A stretch of DNA of 64,000 bases from Cobetia marina (GCF_001720485.1 NZ_CP017114.1:62001-126000), one strand, 5' to 3'; positions 19,605-30,054 are shown, counted from the first letter of the stretch. Made by a program: numbers and translations. The notes: generated by a model from the sequence alone, not told the origin.

Positions 19605-19678
19605 GGAGGTCCCTTGTGCGGTCGGCGATACGCCGCCAACCGAGATGTCTGATGAGACGGATGCCGGGGCGTGCAGGT

Positions 19679-20053
19679 TCAGCCGCCGGCCAGCTTGACG
19701 GTATAGCCGCGTCGCGTCAGCTCGGTCTTGAGCGTCTCGCGGTGATCGCCCTGGATCTCCACGATACCGTCCTTGAGGCTGCCGCCGGTGCCACACCGCT
19801 GCTTGAGAGTCTTGGCAAGCGCCTTGAGTTCCTTCTCCGCCAGCGGAATCCCGCTCACGGTGGTCACGCCCTTGCCCTTGCGGCCGCTGGTCTCGCGGCG
19901 GATACGCACCACGCCATCGAGGCTGTCGAGCCGTTCGCGCTCGGCGAGGTCCGCGCACTCGCAGTCGGCTTCGGCGCGGCGGCATTCGGGGCAGGTGGCG
20001 CCGTGTTCAGTGGAATAGACAAGCCCGGAAAGTTGATCCTTGAGCGAGGCCAT
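19679..20053 (-). CDS. yciH: YciH family translation factor (SUI1/eIF1-like)
   Basis: The 124 residues include an N-terminal cysteine-containing segment (TCPECRRAEADCECADL) and a C-terminal SUI1 domain, with VRIRRETSGRKGKGVTTVSGIPL, LKQRCGTGGSLKDGIVEIQGD and a closing RRGYTVKLAGG. E. coli YciH is a homologue of eukaryotic eIF1 that affects initiation fidelity or represses translation under stress. The gene heads the minus-strand group that continues with the lipoprotein and NERD genes. Confidence 0.9.
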   Translation of the reverse strand: MASLKDQLSGLVYSTEHGATCPECRRAEADCECADLAERERLDSLDGVVRIRRETSGRKGKGVTTVSGIPLAEKELKALAKTLKQRCGTGGSLKDGIVEIQGDHRETLKTELTRRGYTVKLAGG

Positions 20054-20144
20054 GATGTCTCCTGCGGTACCAGAAAAATGATGCGTTGTCGGCGGTGTCT
20101 GAGGAAAGGATACCCGTGCGCGTCGGCAGCGGCACCCTGATGCG

Positions 20145-20176
20145 TCAAAAAAAGGCGGCCCCTGCGGGCCGCCTTT
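20145..20176 (-). terminator. rho-independent terminator of fba
   Basis: On the minus strand AAAGGCGGCCC pairs with GGGCCGCCTTT around a four-base loop, then a run of T residues follows. It lies 32 bases after the fba stop codon. Confidence 0.9.
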
Positions 20177-20207
20177 CGTTCATGCCGTCGTGCGCATGGC
20201 CGTCAGA

Positions 20208-21272
20208 TCAGTTGATCTTCGGGTCCAGCTCGCCACGGTGGTAACGCTCGAACATCGCTTCGAGGTTGATCGGGTCGATCTTGCTGCCGTGGCCGGCAGC
20301 ACCGAAGGCTTCGTAGCGTGCGATGCAGATGTCGCGCATCGCCTTCACGGATTCCTTCAGGTACTTGCGCGGGTCGAATTCAGACGGGTTCTGGGCCATG
20401 AAACGACGGATGGAGCCGGTGGAGGCGAGGCGCAGGTCGGTATCGACGTTGATCTTGCGCACACCGTGCTTGATGCCTTCGACGATCTCGTCGACCGGAA
20501 CCCCGTAGGTTTCCGGAATCTTGCCACCGTATTCGTTGATGATTTCCAGCCAGTCCTGCGGCACGGAGGAAGAGCCGTGCATCACCAGGTGAGTCTCGGG
20601 GATGCGGGCGTGGATTTCCTTGATGCGCTGGATGGACAGGGTGTCACCCGTCGGCGGCTTGGTGAACTTGTAGGCGCCGTGGGAGGTGCCGATGGCGATG
20701 GCCAGGGCATCGACGTGGGTCTTCTTGACGAAGTCGGCGGCTTCTTCGGGGTCGGTCAGCATCTGGTCGTGATCCAGCTTGCCTTCGGCACCGATGCCAT
20801 CTTCTTCACCGGCCATGCCGGTTTCCAGCGAGCCGAGGCAACCCAGTTCGCCTTCGACGGACACGCCACAGGCATGCGCCATCTCGACGGTGCGACGGGT
20901 CACATCGACGTTGTATTCGTAGCTTGTCGGGGTCTTGCCATCTTCCCCCAGCGAACCGTCCATCATCACCGAGCTGAAGCCCAGCTGGATGGAGCGCTGG
21001 CAGACGGCTGGCGAGGTGCCGTGATCCTGGTGCATGACCACCGGGATATGCGGGAATTCCTCGATCGCGGCCAGAATCAGGTGGCGAAGGAACGGCGCGC
21101 CGGCGTATTTGCGAGCGCCTGCAGAGGCCTGGACGATCACCGGAGAGTCGGTGTGGTCGGCGGCTTCCATGATGGCGCGCATCTGCTCGAGGTTGTTGAC
21201 GTTGAACGCGGGAATGCCGTATCCGTACTCGGCTGCGTGGTCCAACATCTGGCGCATGCTGATCAATGCCAT
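20208..21272 (-). CDS. fba: fructose-bisphosphate aldolase, class II
   Basis: This 354-residue zinc enzyme cleaves or forms fructose 1,6-bisphosphate. It shows the class II motifs [30 protein letters not shown] (zinc ligand His and catalytic Asp), [21 protein letters not shown] and [13 protein letters not shown]. Length and motifs fit the CbbA-type subgroup of class II rather than E. coli FbaA. It is last in the tkt / epd-pgk-fba block, 181 bases after pgk, and is followed by a terminator. Confidence 0.96.
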   Translation of the reverse strand: MALISMRQMLDHAAEYGYGIPAFNVNNLEQMRAIMEAADHTDSPVIVQASAGARKYAGAPFLRHLILAAIEEFPHIPVVMHQDHGTSPAVCQRSIQLGFSSVMMDGSLGEDGKTPTSYEYNVDVTRRTVEMAHACGVSVEGELGCLGSLETGMAGEEDGIGAEGKLDHDQMLTDPEEAADFVKKTHVDALAIAIGTSHGAYKFTKPPTGDTLSIQRIKEIHARIPETHLVMHGSSSVPQDWLEIINEYGGKIPETYGVPVDEIVEGIKHGVRKINVDTDLRLASTGSIRRFMAQNPSEFDPRKYLKESVKAMRDICIARYEAFGAAGHGSKIDPINLEAMFERYHRGELDPKIN

Positions 21273-21367
21273 GACATCACCTGTCTTCTTGGGGAATGGA
21301 AAAGGGAGTAGCGTCTGGCCACCCTGTGCCGCAGGCAGAGGATGGCCCTGTTACCGTGACCCAGTTA

Positions 21368-21407
21368 CCGGGTACCCCGGGCATGTGGCTGGCTCAGGGT
21401 ACCGGGA
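21368..21407 (-). other. hairpin between pgk and fba
   Basis: GGTACCC at 21371-21377 and GGGTACC at 21397-21403 are inverted and lie in the 181-base pgk-fba gap. No U tract follows, so it may stabilise or process the mRNA between the two genes. Confidence 0.35.
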
Positions 21408-21453
21408 CAGTCGATGAGGACCTTGTCGCTGCGCCATTCGAGCGCAGCCCGGG

Positions 21454-22617
21454 TCAGCTTGCAGCGGCTTCCAATGCCGCCACGGCCGGTAGCGTCTTGC
21501 CTTCCACGTACTCGAGGAAGGCACCGCCACCGGTAGAAATGTAGGACACGCGGGACTCGACAGCGTATTTGTCGATGGCCGCCAGGGTGTCCCCGCCGCC
21601 AGCGATGGAGAAGGCGTCGCTCTCGGCGATGGCCATGGCCAGCTTCTCGGTACCGTTGGCGAACTGGTCGATCTCGAACACGCCCACCGGGCCGTTCCAC
21701 AGAATGGTGCCGGCATCCTTGAGCAGCGCCCCGAAGCGGGAGGCGGTGTCCGGGCCGATATCCAGAATCATCTCGTCATCACGCACGTCGGCAACGTCAC
21801 GCACGATGGCCTCGGCCTTGTCGGAGAACTCGGTGGCCACGACGACGTCGGTGGGCAGCGGGATCTCGACCTTGTCCATCAGCGCGCGAGCGGTCTCCAG
21901 CAGGTCAGCCTCGTAGAGCGACTTGCCGACGTTGTAACCGGCGGCGGCGATGAAGGTGTTGGCGATGCCGCCACCGACGATCAGCTGATGGCACTTGTCG
22001 GACAGCGCCTTGAGCACGTCCAGCTTGGTGGAGACCTTGGAGCCGCCGACGATGGCGACCATCGGCGCGCGCGGCGCGGCGAGTGCCTTCTCGAGGGCTT
22101 CCAGCTCGGCAGCCAGCAGCGGGCCGGCGCAGGCGTCCGGGGCGAAGCGTGCCACGCCATGGGTGGAGGCCTGGGCGCGGTGCGCAGTGCCGAAGGCGTC
22201 CATCACGTAGATGTCGCACAGGGCGGCGTAGGCGCGAGACAGCGCTTCATCGTCCTTCTTCTCGCCGGCATTGAAGCGCACGTTTTCCAGCAGTACGACC
22301 TCGCCCTCGGCGACGTCCGGTGCCGTATCGAGATAGTCGGTGATCAGACGCACCGGGCTGCCCAGCAGCTCGCCCAGGTGTGCCGCGACCGGTGCCAGAG
22401 AGAACTGCTCTTCCGGCTGCCCTTCGGTGGGACGGCCCAGATGGCTCATCAGCATGACGCGCGCTCCCGCATCGCGGGCCGCCGTGATGGTCGGCAGGCT
22501 GGCGCGGATACGCGCGTCGCTGGTCACCTGACCATTGCGAACCGGCACGTTGAGATCTTCGCGGATCAGCACGCGTTTGCCTGACAGGTCGAGGGCGGTC
22601 ATCGTTTGCACGTTCAT
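21454..22617 (-). CDS. pgk: phosphoglycerate kinase
   Basis: This 387-residue glycolytic enzyme transfers phosphate from 1,3-bisphosphoglycerate to ADP. It has the N-terminal [17 protein letters not shown] and the substrate-binding SHLGRPTEG. The nucleotide domain shows [38 protein letters not shown], the PVGVFE segment and the terminal [11 protein letters not shown]. The ATG overlaps the epd stop by four bases (ATGA), so translation is coupled, and AAGGAA lies before it. An upstream open frame inside epd is not used. Confidence 0.97.
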   Translation of the reverse strand: MNVQTMTALDLSGKRVLIREDLNVPVRNGQVTSDARIRASLPTITAARDAGARVMLMSHLGRPTEGQPEEQFSLAPVAAHLGELLGSPVRLITDYLDTAPDVAEGEVVLLENVRFNAGEKKDDEALSRAYAALCDIYVMDAFGTAHRAQASTHGVARFAPDACAGPLLAAELEALEKALAAPRAPMVAIVGGSKVSTKLDVLKALSDKCHQLIVGGGIANTFIAAAGYNVGKSLYEADLLETARALMDKVEIPLPTDVVVATEFSDKAEAIVRDVADVRDDEMILDIGPDTASRFGALLKDAGTILWNGPVGVFEIDQFANGTEKLAMAIAESDAFSIAGGGDTLAAIDKYAVESRVSYISTGGGAFLEYVEGKTLPAVAALEAAAS

Positions 22618-23750
22618 GACGGGTTCCTTGGTCGTGAATCGGTGGAGAGAGCTCCCGTCGCCAGAGGCGTTGTCATCTCGCAGGCGTGCCAATGGGTGGC
22701 GACGTCCAGCATGCGATTGGCAAAGCCCCATTCGTTGTCGAACCAGCACAGCATCTTGATCAGCCGGCCGCCGGCAACACGGGTCTGGGTCGCATCCACG
22801 ATACCCGAGCGCGGATCGTGGTTGAAGTCGATGGACGCCGTCGGCTCCTCGCTCAACCCCATCAGGCCCTGCAGGCGTCGTGCGCAGGCTTCGCGCAGCA
22901 GGTCATTGACCTCGTCCGCGCTCACGTCGCGCTTCACCTCGATGGACATGTCCATGCAGGACACGTTGATGGTCGGCACCCGCAGGTGCAGACACTCGAA
23001 GCGTCCTTCCAGATGCGGCATCAGGCGGTTGATGCCCTTGGCCAGCCCCGTATCCACCGGCACGATCGAACTCATTGCGGAGCGCGTCAGGCGCAGGTCC
23101 GTCTGGTGGTAGGCGTCGATCACCGGCTGGTCGTTCATCGCCGAATGCACCGTGGTGGTGACGCCACGCTCCAGCCCGAAGGCCTGCTCCAGCACCGTGA
23201 GGATCGGGATCAGGCAATTGGTCGTACACGACGCCGCCGAGACGATGCGCATGCCGCCAGCGTCCTGCCCTGTCCCGGCGGGGGCCAGCGCCGACTGGTT
23301 GATGCCGCACACGATGGTGGCATCGACATCGGCGTCGGTATCGCCGGGCTGGGAGAACAGCAGCCGTCCCGCGCCTGCCGATAGATGGCGCTCGGCGGTG
23401 GCGCGGTCCTTGAAGCTGCCTGAGCACTCCAGGACCAGGTCAATCCCCAGTGCCCGCCAGGGCAGGCAGTCTGGATTGGCCTCGGACAGGATGCTGATCG
23501 CATGGCCGTTGACGACCAGCTGGCCGTCGCGCTGCTCCACCGTGCCGGGGAAGCGGCCATGGGTGGTGTCGTAGCGTGTCAGATAGGTGATGGTGTCCAG
23601 GTCTGACAGCTCGTTGATCGCCACCACTTCCAGTGGCAGCGTCTCGCCACGTGCTTCACGTTCCACCAGCGCTCTCAGCACACACTGACCGATGCGTCCG
23701 TAGCCATTGATGGCCACTCGCAAGGGGGCGTTCCCCTGGCGAAGACGCAT
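22614..23750 (-). CDS. epd: erythrose-4-phosphate dehydrogenase (Epd-type GAPDH paralogue)
   Basis: The 378 residues form a GAPDH-fold enzyme with the NAD-binding [12 protein letters not shown] and catalytic Cys175 in SAASCTTNC. The wording follows E. coli Epd rather than Gap[48 protein letters not shown] and the C-terminal [12 protein letters not shown]. Epd oxidises erythrose 4-phosphate for pyridoxal phosphate synthesis; activity on glyceraldehyde 3-phosphate cannot be excluded. The start has AGGAGG five bases upstream; an in-frame ATG at 23837 is weaker. The order tkt-epd-pgk-fba is widely conserved. Confidence 0.88.
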   Translation of the reverse strand: MRLRQGNAPLRVAINGYGRIGQCVLRALVEREARGETLPLEVVAINELSDLDTITYLTRYDTTHGRFPGTVEQRDGQLVVNGHAISILSEANPDCLPWRALGIDLVLECSGSFKDRATAERHLSAGAGRLLFSQPGDTDADVDATIVCGINQSALAPAGTGQDAGGMRIVSAASCTTNCLIPILTVLEQAFGLERGVTTTVHSAMNDQPVIDAYHQTDLRLTRSAMSSIVPVDTGLAKGINRLMPHLEGRFECLHLRVPTINVSCMDMSIEVKRDVSADEVNDLLREACARRLQGLMGLSEEPTASIDFNHDPRSGIVDATQTRVAGGRLIKMLCWFDNEWGFANRMLDVATHWHACEMTTPLATGALSTDSRPRNPS

Positions 23751-23917
23751 GCTGGCCTCCTGGGAGGCGTCGGAGGTGGGCAGAGGGGACTGATGGCTCA
23801 ATGAGGTCTCGTTCCGAGTGTTTTTCAGGGGGTCCATGGTAGCGCATCGCTTTGCTGGGCGGAGGGAGCGAAAGGCGCGCAAGCGCCTGATTTCTGGTTT
23901 TTTTCGTCTAAGAACAC

Positions 23918-23930
23918 GTAGTCACACTAC
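23918..23930 (-). promoter_or_regulatory. HexR-like palindrome upstream of epd
   Basis: GTAGTCACACTAC is a perfect 5-3-5 palindrome about 170 bases before the epd start. The gammaproteobacterial HexR site is approximately TGTAGT-N3-ACTACA, so the core matches but the outermost bases differ. HexR controls central carbon genes in several relatives, which makes the position plausible. Confidence 0.35.
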
Positions 23931-24104
23931 CCAACTGGAGGGGTTGTGTAGTCGCCATCCACGCTGTCTGTCGAGGGCTGGATCGCCGGAGAATGACCGT
24001 TCATGCAGGATGAATCGTGTCATCAAGCTGTGAGTGACATGGAGTGCGTCGACTACAGGCGACAGCCGGTGACGGTGGAGGGCTTCTCGAGTGTCGCACA
24101 GACG

Positions 24105-24139
24105 AAAACGCCGCCGCTCCCAGCGGGAGGCGGCGGCGT
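24105..24139 (-). terminator. terminator of tkt
   Basis: On the minus strand ACGCCGCCGC and GCGGCGGCGT form a 10-bp stem extended inward by CTCCC/GGGAG, and TTTT follows. It lies 47 bases after the tkt stop codon. Confidence 0.75.
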
Positions 24140-24185
24140 CGATCTGCGTCTCACTCCGTCATCGACGGGGTGAGTCAGGCGGTGA

Positions 24186-26180
24186 TCAGCCCAGCAGCGT
24201 GTTGGCGCGTTCGACCACGTTCTCGACCGTGAAGCCGAAGTGCTTGAACAGGTCGCCAGCCGGCGCGGATTCCCCGAAGGTCTCCATGCCGATGATGTCG
24301 CCGTTCAGGCCGACATACTTGAACCAGTAGTCACGATGCCCGGCTTCGATCGCCACGCGCGCGGTGACGGAGGACGGCAGCACGGATTCGCGGTATTCCG
24401 CGTCCTGGGCATCGAACAGGTCGGTGGCCGGCATGGACACGACACGCACGGCGCGACCGGCGGCTTCCAGCTCGGCGGCGGCATCCATCGCCAGACCGAC
24501 TTCGGAGCCGGTGGCGATCAGGATCAGTTCCGGCTGGCCGTTGGCGGCGTCCTTCAGCACGTAACCGCCACGGCTGATGTTGGCCAGCTGGGCCTTGTCG
24601 CGGTTCTGGTGCGGCAGGTTCTGACGCGACAGGATCAGCGCGGTCGGGCCGGAGTGACGCTTGATGGCCGCATCCCAGGCGGCTGCGGTCTCCACGGCAT
24701 CCGCCGGACGCCAGGTGGACAGGTTCGGCGTGGTGCGCAGGCTGGTCAGCTGCTCGATCGGCTGGTGCGTCGGGCCATCTTCGCCCAGACCGATGGAGTC
24801 GTGGGTGAAGACGTAGACGGCCTGCTGACCCATCAGGGCGGCCATGCGAACGGCGTTGCGCATGTACTCCATGAAGATCAGGAAGGTCGCGCCGTACGGG
24901 ATGAAGCCGCCGTGCAGACCGGCGCCGTTCATGATCGCACCCATGCCGAACTCACGCACACCGTAGTGCAGGTAGTTGCCGCTGAAGTCTTCGCGGGTGA
25001 TCGCCTGGGCGCCCTTCCAGAAGGTCAGGTTGGACGGGGCGAGGTCGGCGCTGCCGCCGAGCAGTTCCGGCAGCTGCGGGCCGAGCTGGTTCAGGCACTC
25101 GAAGGAGGCCTTGCGCGATGCCGGGCTGTCGCCGGCGGCCTGAGCGTCCTCGATCATCTTCTCGCTGCTCAGGGCGTGCGGCAGCTTGCCTTCCAGACGA
25201 CGGGTGAACTCGGCGGCCAGTTCCGGGTGCGCGTCGGCGTAACGGGCGAAGCGCGCATCCCAGTCACTCTCGAGCTTGGCGCCGCGCTCGCTGGCATCCC
25301 AGCCCTGATAGATGTCTTCCGGGATGTGGAAGGGTGCGTGGGTCCAGCCCAGCTTCTCGCGGGTCGCCGCGACTTCGTCGTCACCCAGCGGAGCGCCGTG
25401 GCAGGACTCGGTGCCTTCCTTGTTCGGGGAGCCGAAGCCGATGACGGTCTTGCAGATGATCAGGCTCGGCTTGTCGTCGTGGCTCTTGGCCAGGGCGATG
25501 GCGGCGTTGATCTCTTCCGGCTTGTGGCCGTCGACGTTGGCCACGACGTGCCAGCCATAGGCTTCGAAGCGCTTGGCGGTGTCATCGGTGAACCAGCCTT
25601 CGACTTCCCCATCGATGGAGATGCCGTTGTCGTCATACAGGGCGATCAGCTTGCCCAGACCCAGGGTGCCGGCCAGCGAGCCGACCTCATGGGAGATGCC
25701 TTCCATCAGGCAGCCGTCGCCCAGGAAGCACCAGGTGGTGTGGTCGACGACGGTGTGGCCCGGACGGTTGAACTGCGCCGCCAGTGTCTTCTCGGCGATC
25801 GCCATGCCCACGGCATTGGCCAGCCCCTGGCCCAGCGGGCCGGTGGTGGTCTCGATACCCGGCGCATAACCGTATTCCGGGTGACCGGCGGTCTTGGAAT
25901 GCAGTTGGCGGAAGTTCTGCAGATCTTCAAGGCTCAGCTGGTAGCCCGTGAGGTGCAGCAGGGAGTAGAGCAGCATGGAGCCGTGGCCGTTGGACAGCAC
26001 GAAGCGGTCACGGTCGGCCCAGTTCGGGTTGGCCGGGTTGTGCTTGAGGTGGTCGTTCCAGAGCACTTCAGCGATGTCGGCCATGCCCATGGGGGCGCCG
26101 GGGTGGCCAGACTTGGCCTTCTGAACGGCGTCCATGGAAAGTGCACGGATGGCGTTGGCCAGGTCAAAACGGGAAGGCAT
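24186..26180 (-). CDS. tkt: transketolase
   Basis: This 664-residue thiamine-diphosphate enzyme moves two-carbon units in the non-oxidative pentose phosphate pathway. It starts [38 protein letters not shown]. The ThDP motif is [18 protein letters not shown]...[14 protein letters not shown], and the transketolase motif is [30 protein letters not shown] lies before the ATG at 26180; the frame continues to 26228 but without a ribosome site. It is divergent from metK, an order also seen near tktA in pseudomonads. Its product erythrose 4-phosphate is the substrate of the Epd enzyme encoded next to it. Confidence 0.97.
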   Translation of the reverse strand: MPSRFDLANAIRALSMDAVQKAKSGHPGAPMGMADIAEVLWNDHLKHNPANPNWADRDRFVLSNGHGSMLLYSLLHLTGYQLSLEDLQNFRQLHSKTAGHPEYGYAPGIETTTGPLGQGLANAVGMAIAEKTLAAQFNRPGHTVVDHTTWCFLGDGCLMEGISHEVGSLAGTLGLGKLIALYDDNGISIDGEVEGWFTDDTAKRFEAYGWHVVANVDGHKPEEINAAIALAKSHDDKPSLIICKTVIGFGSPNKEGTESCHGAPLGDDEVAATREKLGWTHAPFHIPEDIYQGWDASERGAKLESDWDARFARYADAHPELAAEFTRRLEGKLPHALSSEKMIEDAQAAGDSPASRKASFECLNQLGPQLPELLGGSADLAPSNLTFWKGAQAITREDFSGNYLHYGVREFGMGAIMNGAGLHGGFIPYGATFLIFMEYMRNAVRMAALMGQQAVYVFTHDSIGLGEDGPTHQPIEQLTSLRTTPNLSTWRPADAVETAAAWDAAIKRHSGPTALILSRQNLPHQNRDKAQLANISRGGYVLKDAANGQPELILIATGSEVGLAMDAAAELEAAGRAVRVVSMPATDLFDAQDAEYRESVLPSSVTARVAIEAGHRDYWFKYVGLNGDIIGMETFGESAPAGDLFKHFGFTVENVVERANTLLG

Positions 26181-26626
26181 GCAATAGCTCCTCGCCTGCG
26201 GGGCGTCAAGAGTGTGGCAATGAATCACGGCGTTCTGCCTGTGGTGCGCAGCGCGCCGGAAAGGACAGTGCGTCGCGTGAACCTTGTGCGTACGAAGCTT
26301 CGCCCGTACGCGATCTCCGGGCCAGTATTGTCACCGAGATGACGGGGCGCGGCAAATCGCATCCGGGCCCCGCAGCCGTCCATGCGTCTTGCTGACTTAT
26401 GCCGGTTGGTGTCCTTCTTGTGGCAAAAAGGTCTCGAAACGGCCGTCGTGCAGTCCGCATGGCGCTAGGCACTCACATAAGTGGCGTGTAAACTCGCCCC
26501 CCCGAGGCCGGGCCGTCTGTGTCAGTCCTCAACGTGCGCCGCAAGCGTGTTTCTACTCGGTCTCAAGCAGCCATCTGCCGTCAGTGGCCGAATCATCCCC
26601 GCATCCGAAAAGAGGGTCGAGGACCA
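26181..26626. promoter_or_regulatory. divergent promoter region between tkt and metK
   Basis: This 446-base spacer has no supported gene. It must hold both promoters, neither of which I can place with confidence. It includes an inverted repeat GCGTACG at 26288-26294 with CGTACGC at 26305-26311. I looked for a SAM- or SAH-responsive riboswitch before metK and saw none of the usual conserved cores. Confidence 0.4.
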
Positions 26627-27847
26627 ATGAGCGAATACTCACTCTTCACATCCGAGTCCGTGTCCGAAGGGCACCCGGACAAGATTGCCGACCAGATTTC
26701 CGATGCCGTGCTCGATGCCATCATCGCGCGCGACAAGCAGGCACGCGTGGCGTGCGAAACGCTCGTCAAGACAGGCGTGGCCATCGTGGCCGGTGAGATC
26801 TCCACCAGCGCGTGGGTCGATCTCGAGGAGCTGGTACGTCGTGTCATCACGGATATCGGCTACACCTCTTCCGATGTCGGTTTCGACGGCGAGACCTGTG
26901 GTGTCCTGAACCTGATCGGCAAGCAGAGCGTCGATATCGCCCAGGGCGTCGATCGCACCAAGCCGGAAGATCAGGGCGCGGGCGACCAGGGCCTGATGTT
27001 CGGCTATGCCACCAACGAGACCGACTCCTTCATGCCGGCGCCGATCCACTACGCTCACCGTCTGGTGGAGCGTCAGGCGGAACTGCGCAAGAACGGCATG
27101 CTGCCGTGGCTGCGTCCGGATGCGAAGAGTCAGGTCACCTTCCGCTACGACGAAGCCGGCAAGCCGGTCGCCGTCGAAGCCGTCGTGCTGTCCACCCAGC
27201 ATGACCCGGAAGTGTCCCAGGAAGACCTGCGCGCGATGGTCAAGCGCGAGATCATCGAGCAGGTCCTGCCGGCCGAGTGGCTGTCCGAGACCACCGAATA
27301 CCACATCAACCCGACCGGCAACTTCGTCATCGGTGGCCCGGTGGGTGACTGTGGTCTGACGGGCCGCAAGATCATCGTCGACACCTACGGCGGCATGGCC
27401 CGTCACGGTGGTGGTGCCTTCTCCGGCAAGGACCCGTCCAAGGTCGATCGCAGCGCCGCCTATGCCGGTCGTTACGTGGCCAAGAACGTCGTCGCCAGCG
27501 GTCTGGCCGACAAGTGCGAGATCCAGGTCTCCTACGCCATCGGTGTCGCCGAGCCGACTTCCGTCTCGATCAACACCTTCGGCACCGGCAAGATCAGCGA
27601 TGCCAAGATCGTCGAGCTGGTGCGCGAGCACTTCGACCTGCGTCCGTATGCCATCACCACCATGCTGGATCTGGCGCACCCGATGTATCAGCTGACCGCT
27701 GCCTACGGCCACTTCGGTCGTGAGCCGTTCGAGCACAGCTACAGCTGGACCGACGTGACCGGCGAGAAGAAGACCGAAACCTTCACCGCCTTCCCGTGGG
27801 AAAAGACCGACCGTGCCGCTGGCCTCAAGGCTGCTGCCGGCCTGTAA
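26627..27847 (+). CDS. metK: S-adenosylmethionine synthetase
   Basis: This 406-residue enzyme makes S-adenosylmethionine from methionine and ATP. It shows [36 protein letters not shown] (methionine loop), the phosphate loop [27 protein letters not shown], and the closing YGHFGR. It is about 20 residues longer than E. coli MetK. CGAGGA precedes the ATG; the open frame from 26519 is not supported by a ribosome site. A terminator follows. Confidence 0.97.
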   Translation: MSEYSLFTSESVSEGHPDKIADQISDAVLDAIIARDKQARVACETLVKTGVAIVAGEISTSAWVDLEELVRRVITDIGYTSSDVGFDGETCGVLNLIGKQSVDIAQGVDRTKPEDQGAGDQGLMFGYATNETDSFMPAPIHYAHRLVERQAELRKNGMLPWLRPDAKSQVTFRYDEAGKPVAVEAVVLSTQHDPEVSQEDLRAMVKREIIEQVLPAEWLSETTEYHINPTGNFVIGGPVGDCGLTGRKIIVDTYGGMARHGGGAFSGKDPSKVDRSAAYAGRYVAKNVVASGLADKCEIQVSYAIGVAEPTSVSINTFGTGKISDAKIVELVREHFDLRPYAITTMLDLAHPMYQLTAAYGHFGREPFEHSYSWTDVTGEKKTETFTAFPWEKTDRAAGLKAAAGL

Positions 27848-27909
27848 GGTCGTCAGCTCGACAGGCCTGGCAGGGGAGGGGCATCTCGCCCCCACCGGCT
27901 CAGTGTCAT

Positions 27910-27943
27910 GACAGGAAAACCCGCTTCGGCGGGTTTTCCTGTC
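27910..27943 (+). terminator. rho-independent terminator of metK
   Basis: GACAGGAAAACCCGC pairs perfectly with GCGGGTTTTCCTGTC around a TTCG tetraloop, with the T run in the stem. Confidence 0.9.
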
Positions 27944-28023
27944 TCTGGTGGAGCGTTAGCGGCGCGAGCCCGACTGACACGCAGGTCTGACCCTTTGTGG
28001 GACAGCAACAGGAGAGAGGCCCA

Positions 28024-28527
28024 GTGGCTGATCTACGCTATCTCAAGGGCTACGGCCCCGAGATCCAACAGCAGGCGAGTGAACTGCTGGCGTCGGGCAA
28101 GACGGCAGCCTTCTTTCTCGCTAGATATCCCGAGCCACATCAGCTGCAGGGGGCCCGTGCGCTGCATGACTACACCATGGCGCTGAAGAATCAGTACCTG
28201 CGCAGCTCGGCGCCGATCAGCAAGGTGGTCTATGACGACCGGATTCACGTCATCGACAACGCCCTGGGGCTGCACACCTTCGTGTCGCGGGTGCAGGGCA
28301 ACAAGCTCAAGGCCAAGCACGAGATCCGCATCTCGTCGTTGTTTCGGCGCCTGCCGGAGCCGCTGCTGAACATGATCGTGGTCCATGAGCTGGCGCATCT
28401 GCGCGAGAAGGCCCACGACAAGGCGTTCTATCGACTCTGCTGTCACATGCAGCCGGAGTATCATCAACGTGAGTTCGAGCTGCGTCTCTATCTCTGTCAC
28501 CGTGAACGTCACGGCGATCTCTGGTAG
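28024..28527 (+). CDS. YgjP-like metallopeptidase-domain protein (M48/DUF45)
   Basis: The 167 residues carry a gluzincin-like site HELAHLREKAHDKAFY with His121, His125 and His131 as likely zinc ligands, as in the YgjP/DUF45 family. Members are cytoplasmic and poorly characterised. I chose the GTG at 28024, with GGAGAGAGG four bases upstream; another GTG at 27997 is in frame but lies before that ribosome site. Three 19-bp tandem repeats begin at the stop codon. Confidence 0.8.
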   Translation: MADLRYLKGYGPEIQQQASELLASGKTAAFFLARYPEPHQLQGARALHDYTMALKNQYLRSSAPISKVVYDDRIHVIDNALGLHTFVSRVQGNKLKAKHEIRISSLFRRLPEPLLNMIVVHELAHLREKAHDKAFYRLCCHMQPEYHQREFELRLYLCHRERHGDLW

Positions 28528-28582
28528 TCACGGCCAGTGCTGGGAATCACGGCCAGTGCTGGCAGTCACGATCAGCGCTGCT
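28526..28582 (+). repeat. three 19-bp tandem repeats at the end of the YgjP-like gene
   Basis: Units at 28526-28544, 28545-28563 and 28564-28582 share TCACGGCCAGTGCTGG, the third having drifted (TCACGATCAGCGCTG). They start inside the stop codon and run into the spacer. Confidence 0.75.
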
Positions 28583-28683
28583 GGCCACGCGAGTGGCTCA
28601 CCACACCAGCTCGTATGAAAGACGAATGACAAGGACGTCATGCCCGCCAGGGTATCGGCGCCACTGCAAAGGATCGTTTTCGG

Positions 28684-29955
28684 ATGCTCAATCTCGCTGC
28701 ACTGTTCATTACCATCACTGCCGTGTGCATGTGGTTCAACCACCGGGTCCTGCGCCTGCCCCCGACCATCGGCGTGATGGCCATCGGTCTGGTGCTGTCA
28801 CTCGGCGTGATCGGGCTGGATCACTTCGCAGTGACCACCGTCGTGGCCGACATCGCGGAAGACTGGCTGGGGCGCATCAACTTCAACAGCCTGCTGATGG
28901 ACGGCATGCTGTCCTTCCTGCTGTTCGCCGGTGCGCTGCACGTGGATCTCTCGCGTCTGAAGGCCTACCGGCGCTCCATCGGCCTGCTGGCCACGCTGGG
29001 CGTGCTGGTCTCGACCCTGGTGATCGGCTCCGCCGCCTGGTGGCTGTTCCAGTGGGCCGGCATCGAGGTGCCCTACCTGTATTGCCTGGTGTTCGGCGCG
29101 TTGATCTCGCCCACCGACCCGATCGCCGTGCTCGGCATCATGCGCAGCGCCGGGGCGCCTGCCGACATGGAGATCCGCATCGTCGGCGAGTCACTGTTCA
29201 ATGATGGCGTGGCGGTGGTGCTGTTCACCGCGCTGTTGAGCGCGGCCTCGGCGGGCAGCGGTGAGGTCGAGCTCGGCCACATGGGGCTCCTGTTCCTCGA
29301 GGAAGCCGGCGGCGGGATTCTGCTCGGTCTGGCACTGGGGGCGCTGGTCTATCAGCTGATGCGCAGCATCGACCAGTATCAGGTCGAGGTGATGCTGAGC
29401 CTGGCGCTGGTGTTGGGCGGCTACGCGCTGGCCTCGGCGCTGCACGTCTCCGGCCCCATCGCGATGGTGGTGGCGGGGCTGATCATCGGCAACATGGCGC
29501 GTGATGGCGCCATGTCCGACAACACCCGCCGCTATCTGGACGGTTTCTGGGAGCTGGTCGACGAGATTCTCAACGCGGTGCTGTTCGTGCTGATCGGCCT
29601 CGAGCTGGTGCTGATGCCGATCACCCTGACCTCGATCGGTATCGCCCTGGCGCTGGTGGCGGTCATCCTGCTCTCGCGTCTGGCGCTGATCGGCATTCCG
29701 CTGAGCATCTTGCGGCGCTGGTATACCTTCCGGGCCGGCACCACGCGCGTGCTCACCTGGGGGGGACTGCGTGGCGGCATCTCGGTGGCACTGGCCCTGG
29801 CGATTCCCGAAGGTGACTTCCGCGAGCCGCTGGTGGTTACCACCTACATCATCGTGCTGTTCTCGATCCTCGTGCAGGGGTTGAGCATCGGCAAGCTGGT
29901 GACCGCAGTCGTCGGAGATCGCTCTCGCTCGGAGGCGCCGCACGACCAGCATTGA
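28684..29955 (+). CDS. Na+/H+ antiporter, CPA1 (NhaP) family
   Basis: This 423-residue inner-membrane protein has about twelve transmembrane segments. CPA1 features are the ion-site motif ALISPTDPIAVLGIMR (the Asp expected to bind the cation), FNDGVAVVLF, and WGGLRGGISVALALAIP near the C terminus. It should exchange external protons for internal Na+ or K+, a common need in saline habitats. The gene stands alone, 156 bases after the YgjP-like gene, and is followed by a terminator. Confidence 0.92.
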   Translation: MLNLAALFITITAVCMWFNHRVLRLPPTIGVMAIGLVLSLGVIGLDHFAVTTVVADIAEDWLGRINFNSLLMDGMLSFLLFAGALHVDLSRLKAYRRSIGLLATLGVLVSTLVIGSAAWWLFQWAGIEVPYLYCLVFGALISPTDPIAVLGIMRSAGAPADMEIRIVGESLFNDGVAVVLFTALLSAASAGSGEVELGHMGLLFLEEAGGGILLGLALGALVYQLMRSIDQYQVEVMLSLALVLGGYALASALHVSGPIAMVVAGLIIGNMARDGAMSDNTRRYLDGFWELVDEILNAVLFVLIGLELVLMPITLTSIGIALALVAVILLSRLALIGIPLSILRRWYTFRAGTTRVLTWGGLRGGISVALALAIPEGDFREPLVVTTYIIVLFSILVQGLSIGKLVTAVVGDRSRSEAPHDQH

Positions 29956-29973
29956 GTCAGAGCCTGCCAAGAG

Positions 29974-30010
29974 AAACGCCCCCTCACTGATAGCAGTGAG
30001 GGGGCGTTTT
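29974..30010. terminator. terminator between antiporter and racemase genes
   Basis: AAACGCCCCCTCACTG pairs with CAGTGAGGGGGCGTTT and TTTT follows on the plus strand. It lies between convergent genes and may serve both. Confidence 0.88.
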
Positions 30011-30054
30011 CGTTGCTGTCGAGAGAGGCAAGCCAAGGGCATCGCAATGGCGGG

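Larger units (their letters stand above)
23751..24185. promoter_or_regulatory. spacer between tkt and epd with operator candidate and terminator
   Basis: No gene is supported in this 435-base gap. It contains a small palindrome at 23918-23930 upstream of epd and the tkt terminator at 24105-24139. The presence of a terminator implies that epd-pgk-fba has its own promoter. Confidence 0.55.

Noticed and set aside
19155..19985. 276-residue protein running from the yciH region into the YbaY lipoprotein
   Set aside because: The upstream part is a second frame of the yciH gene with Arg-rich content. The signal peptide, lipobox and ribosome site place the start at 19604.
24240..26342. 700-residue open frame opposite tkt
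   Set aside because: Antisense shadow: Gly/Val/Asp-rich with no domain, while tkt on the other strand is certain.
26400..26626. SAM or SAH riboswitch before metK
   Set aside because: No conserved riboswitch core or convincing multi-stem fold could be seen by eye.
26639..27895. 418-residue open frame opposite metK
   Set aside because: Antisense shadow of a highly conserved gene.
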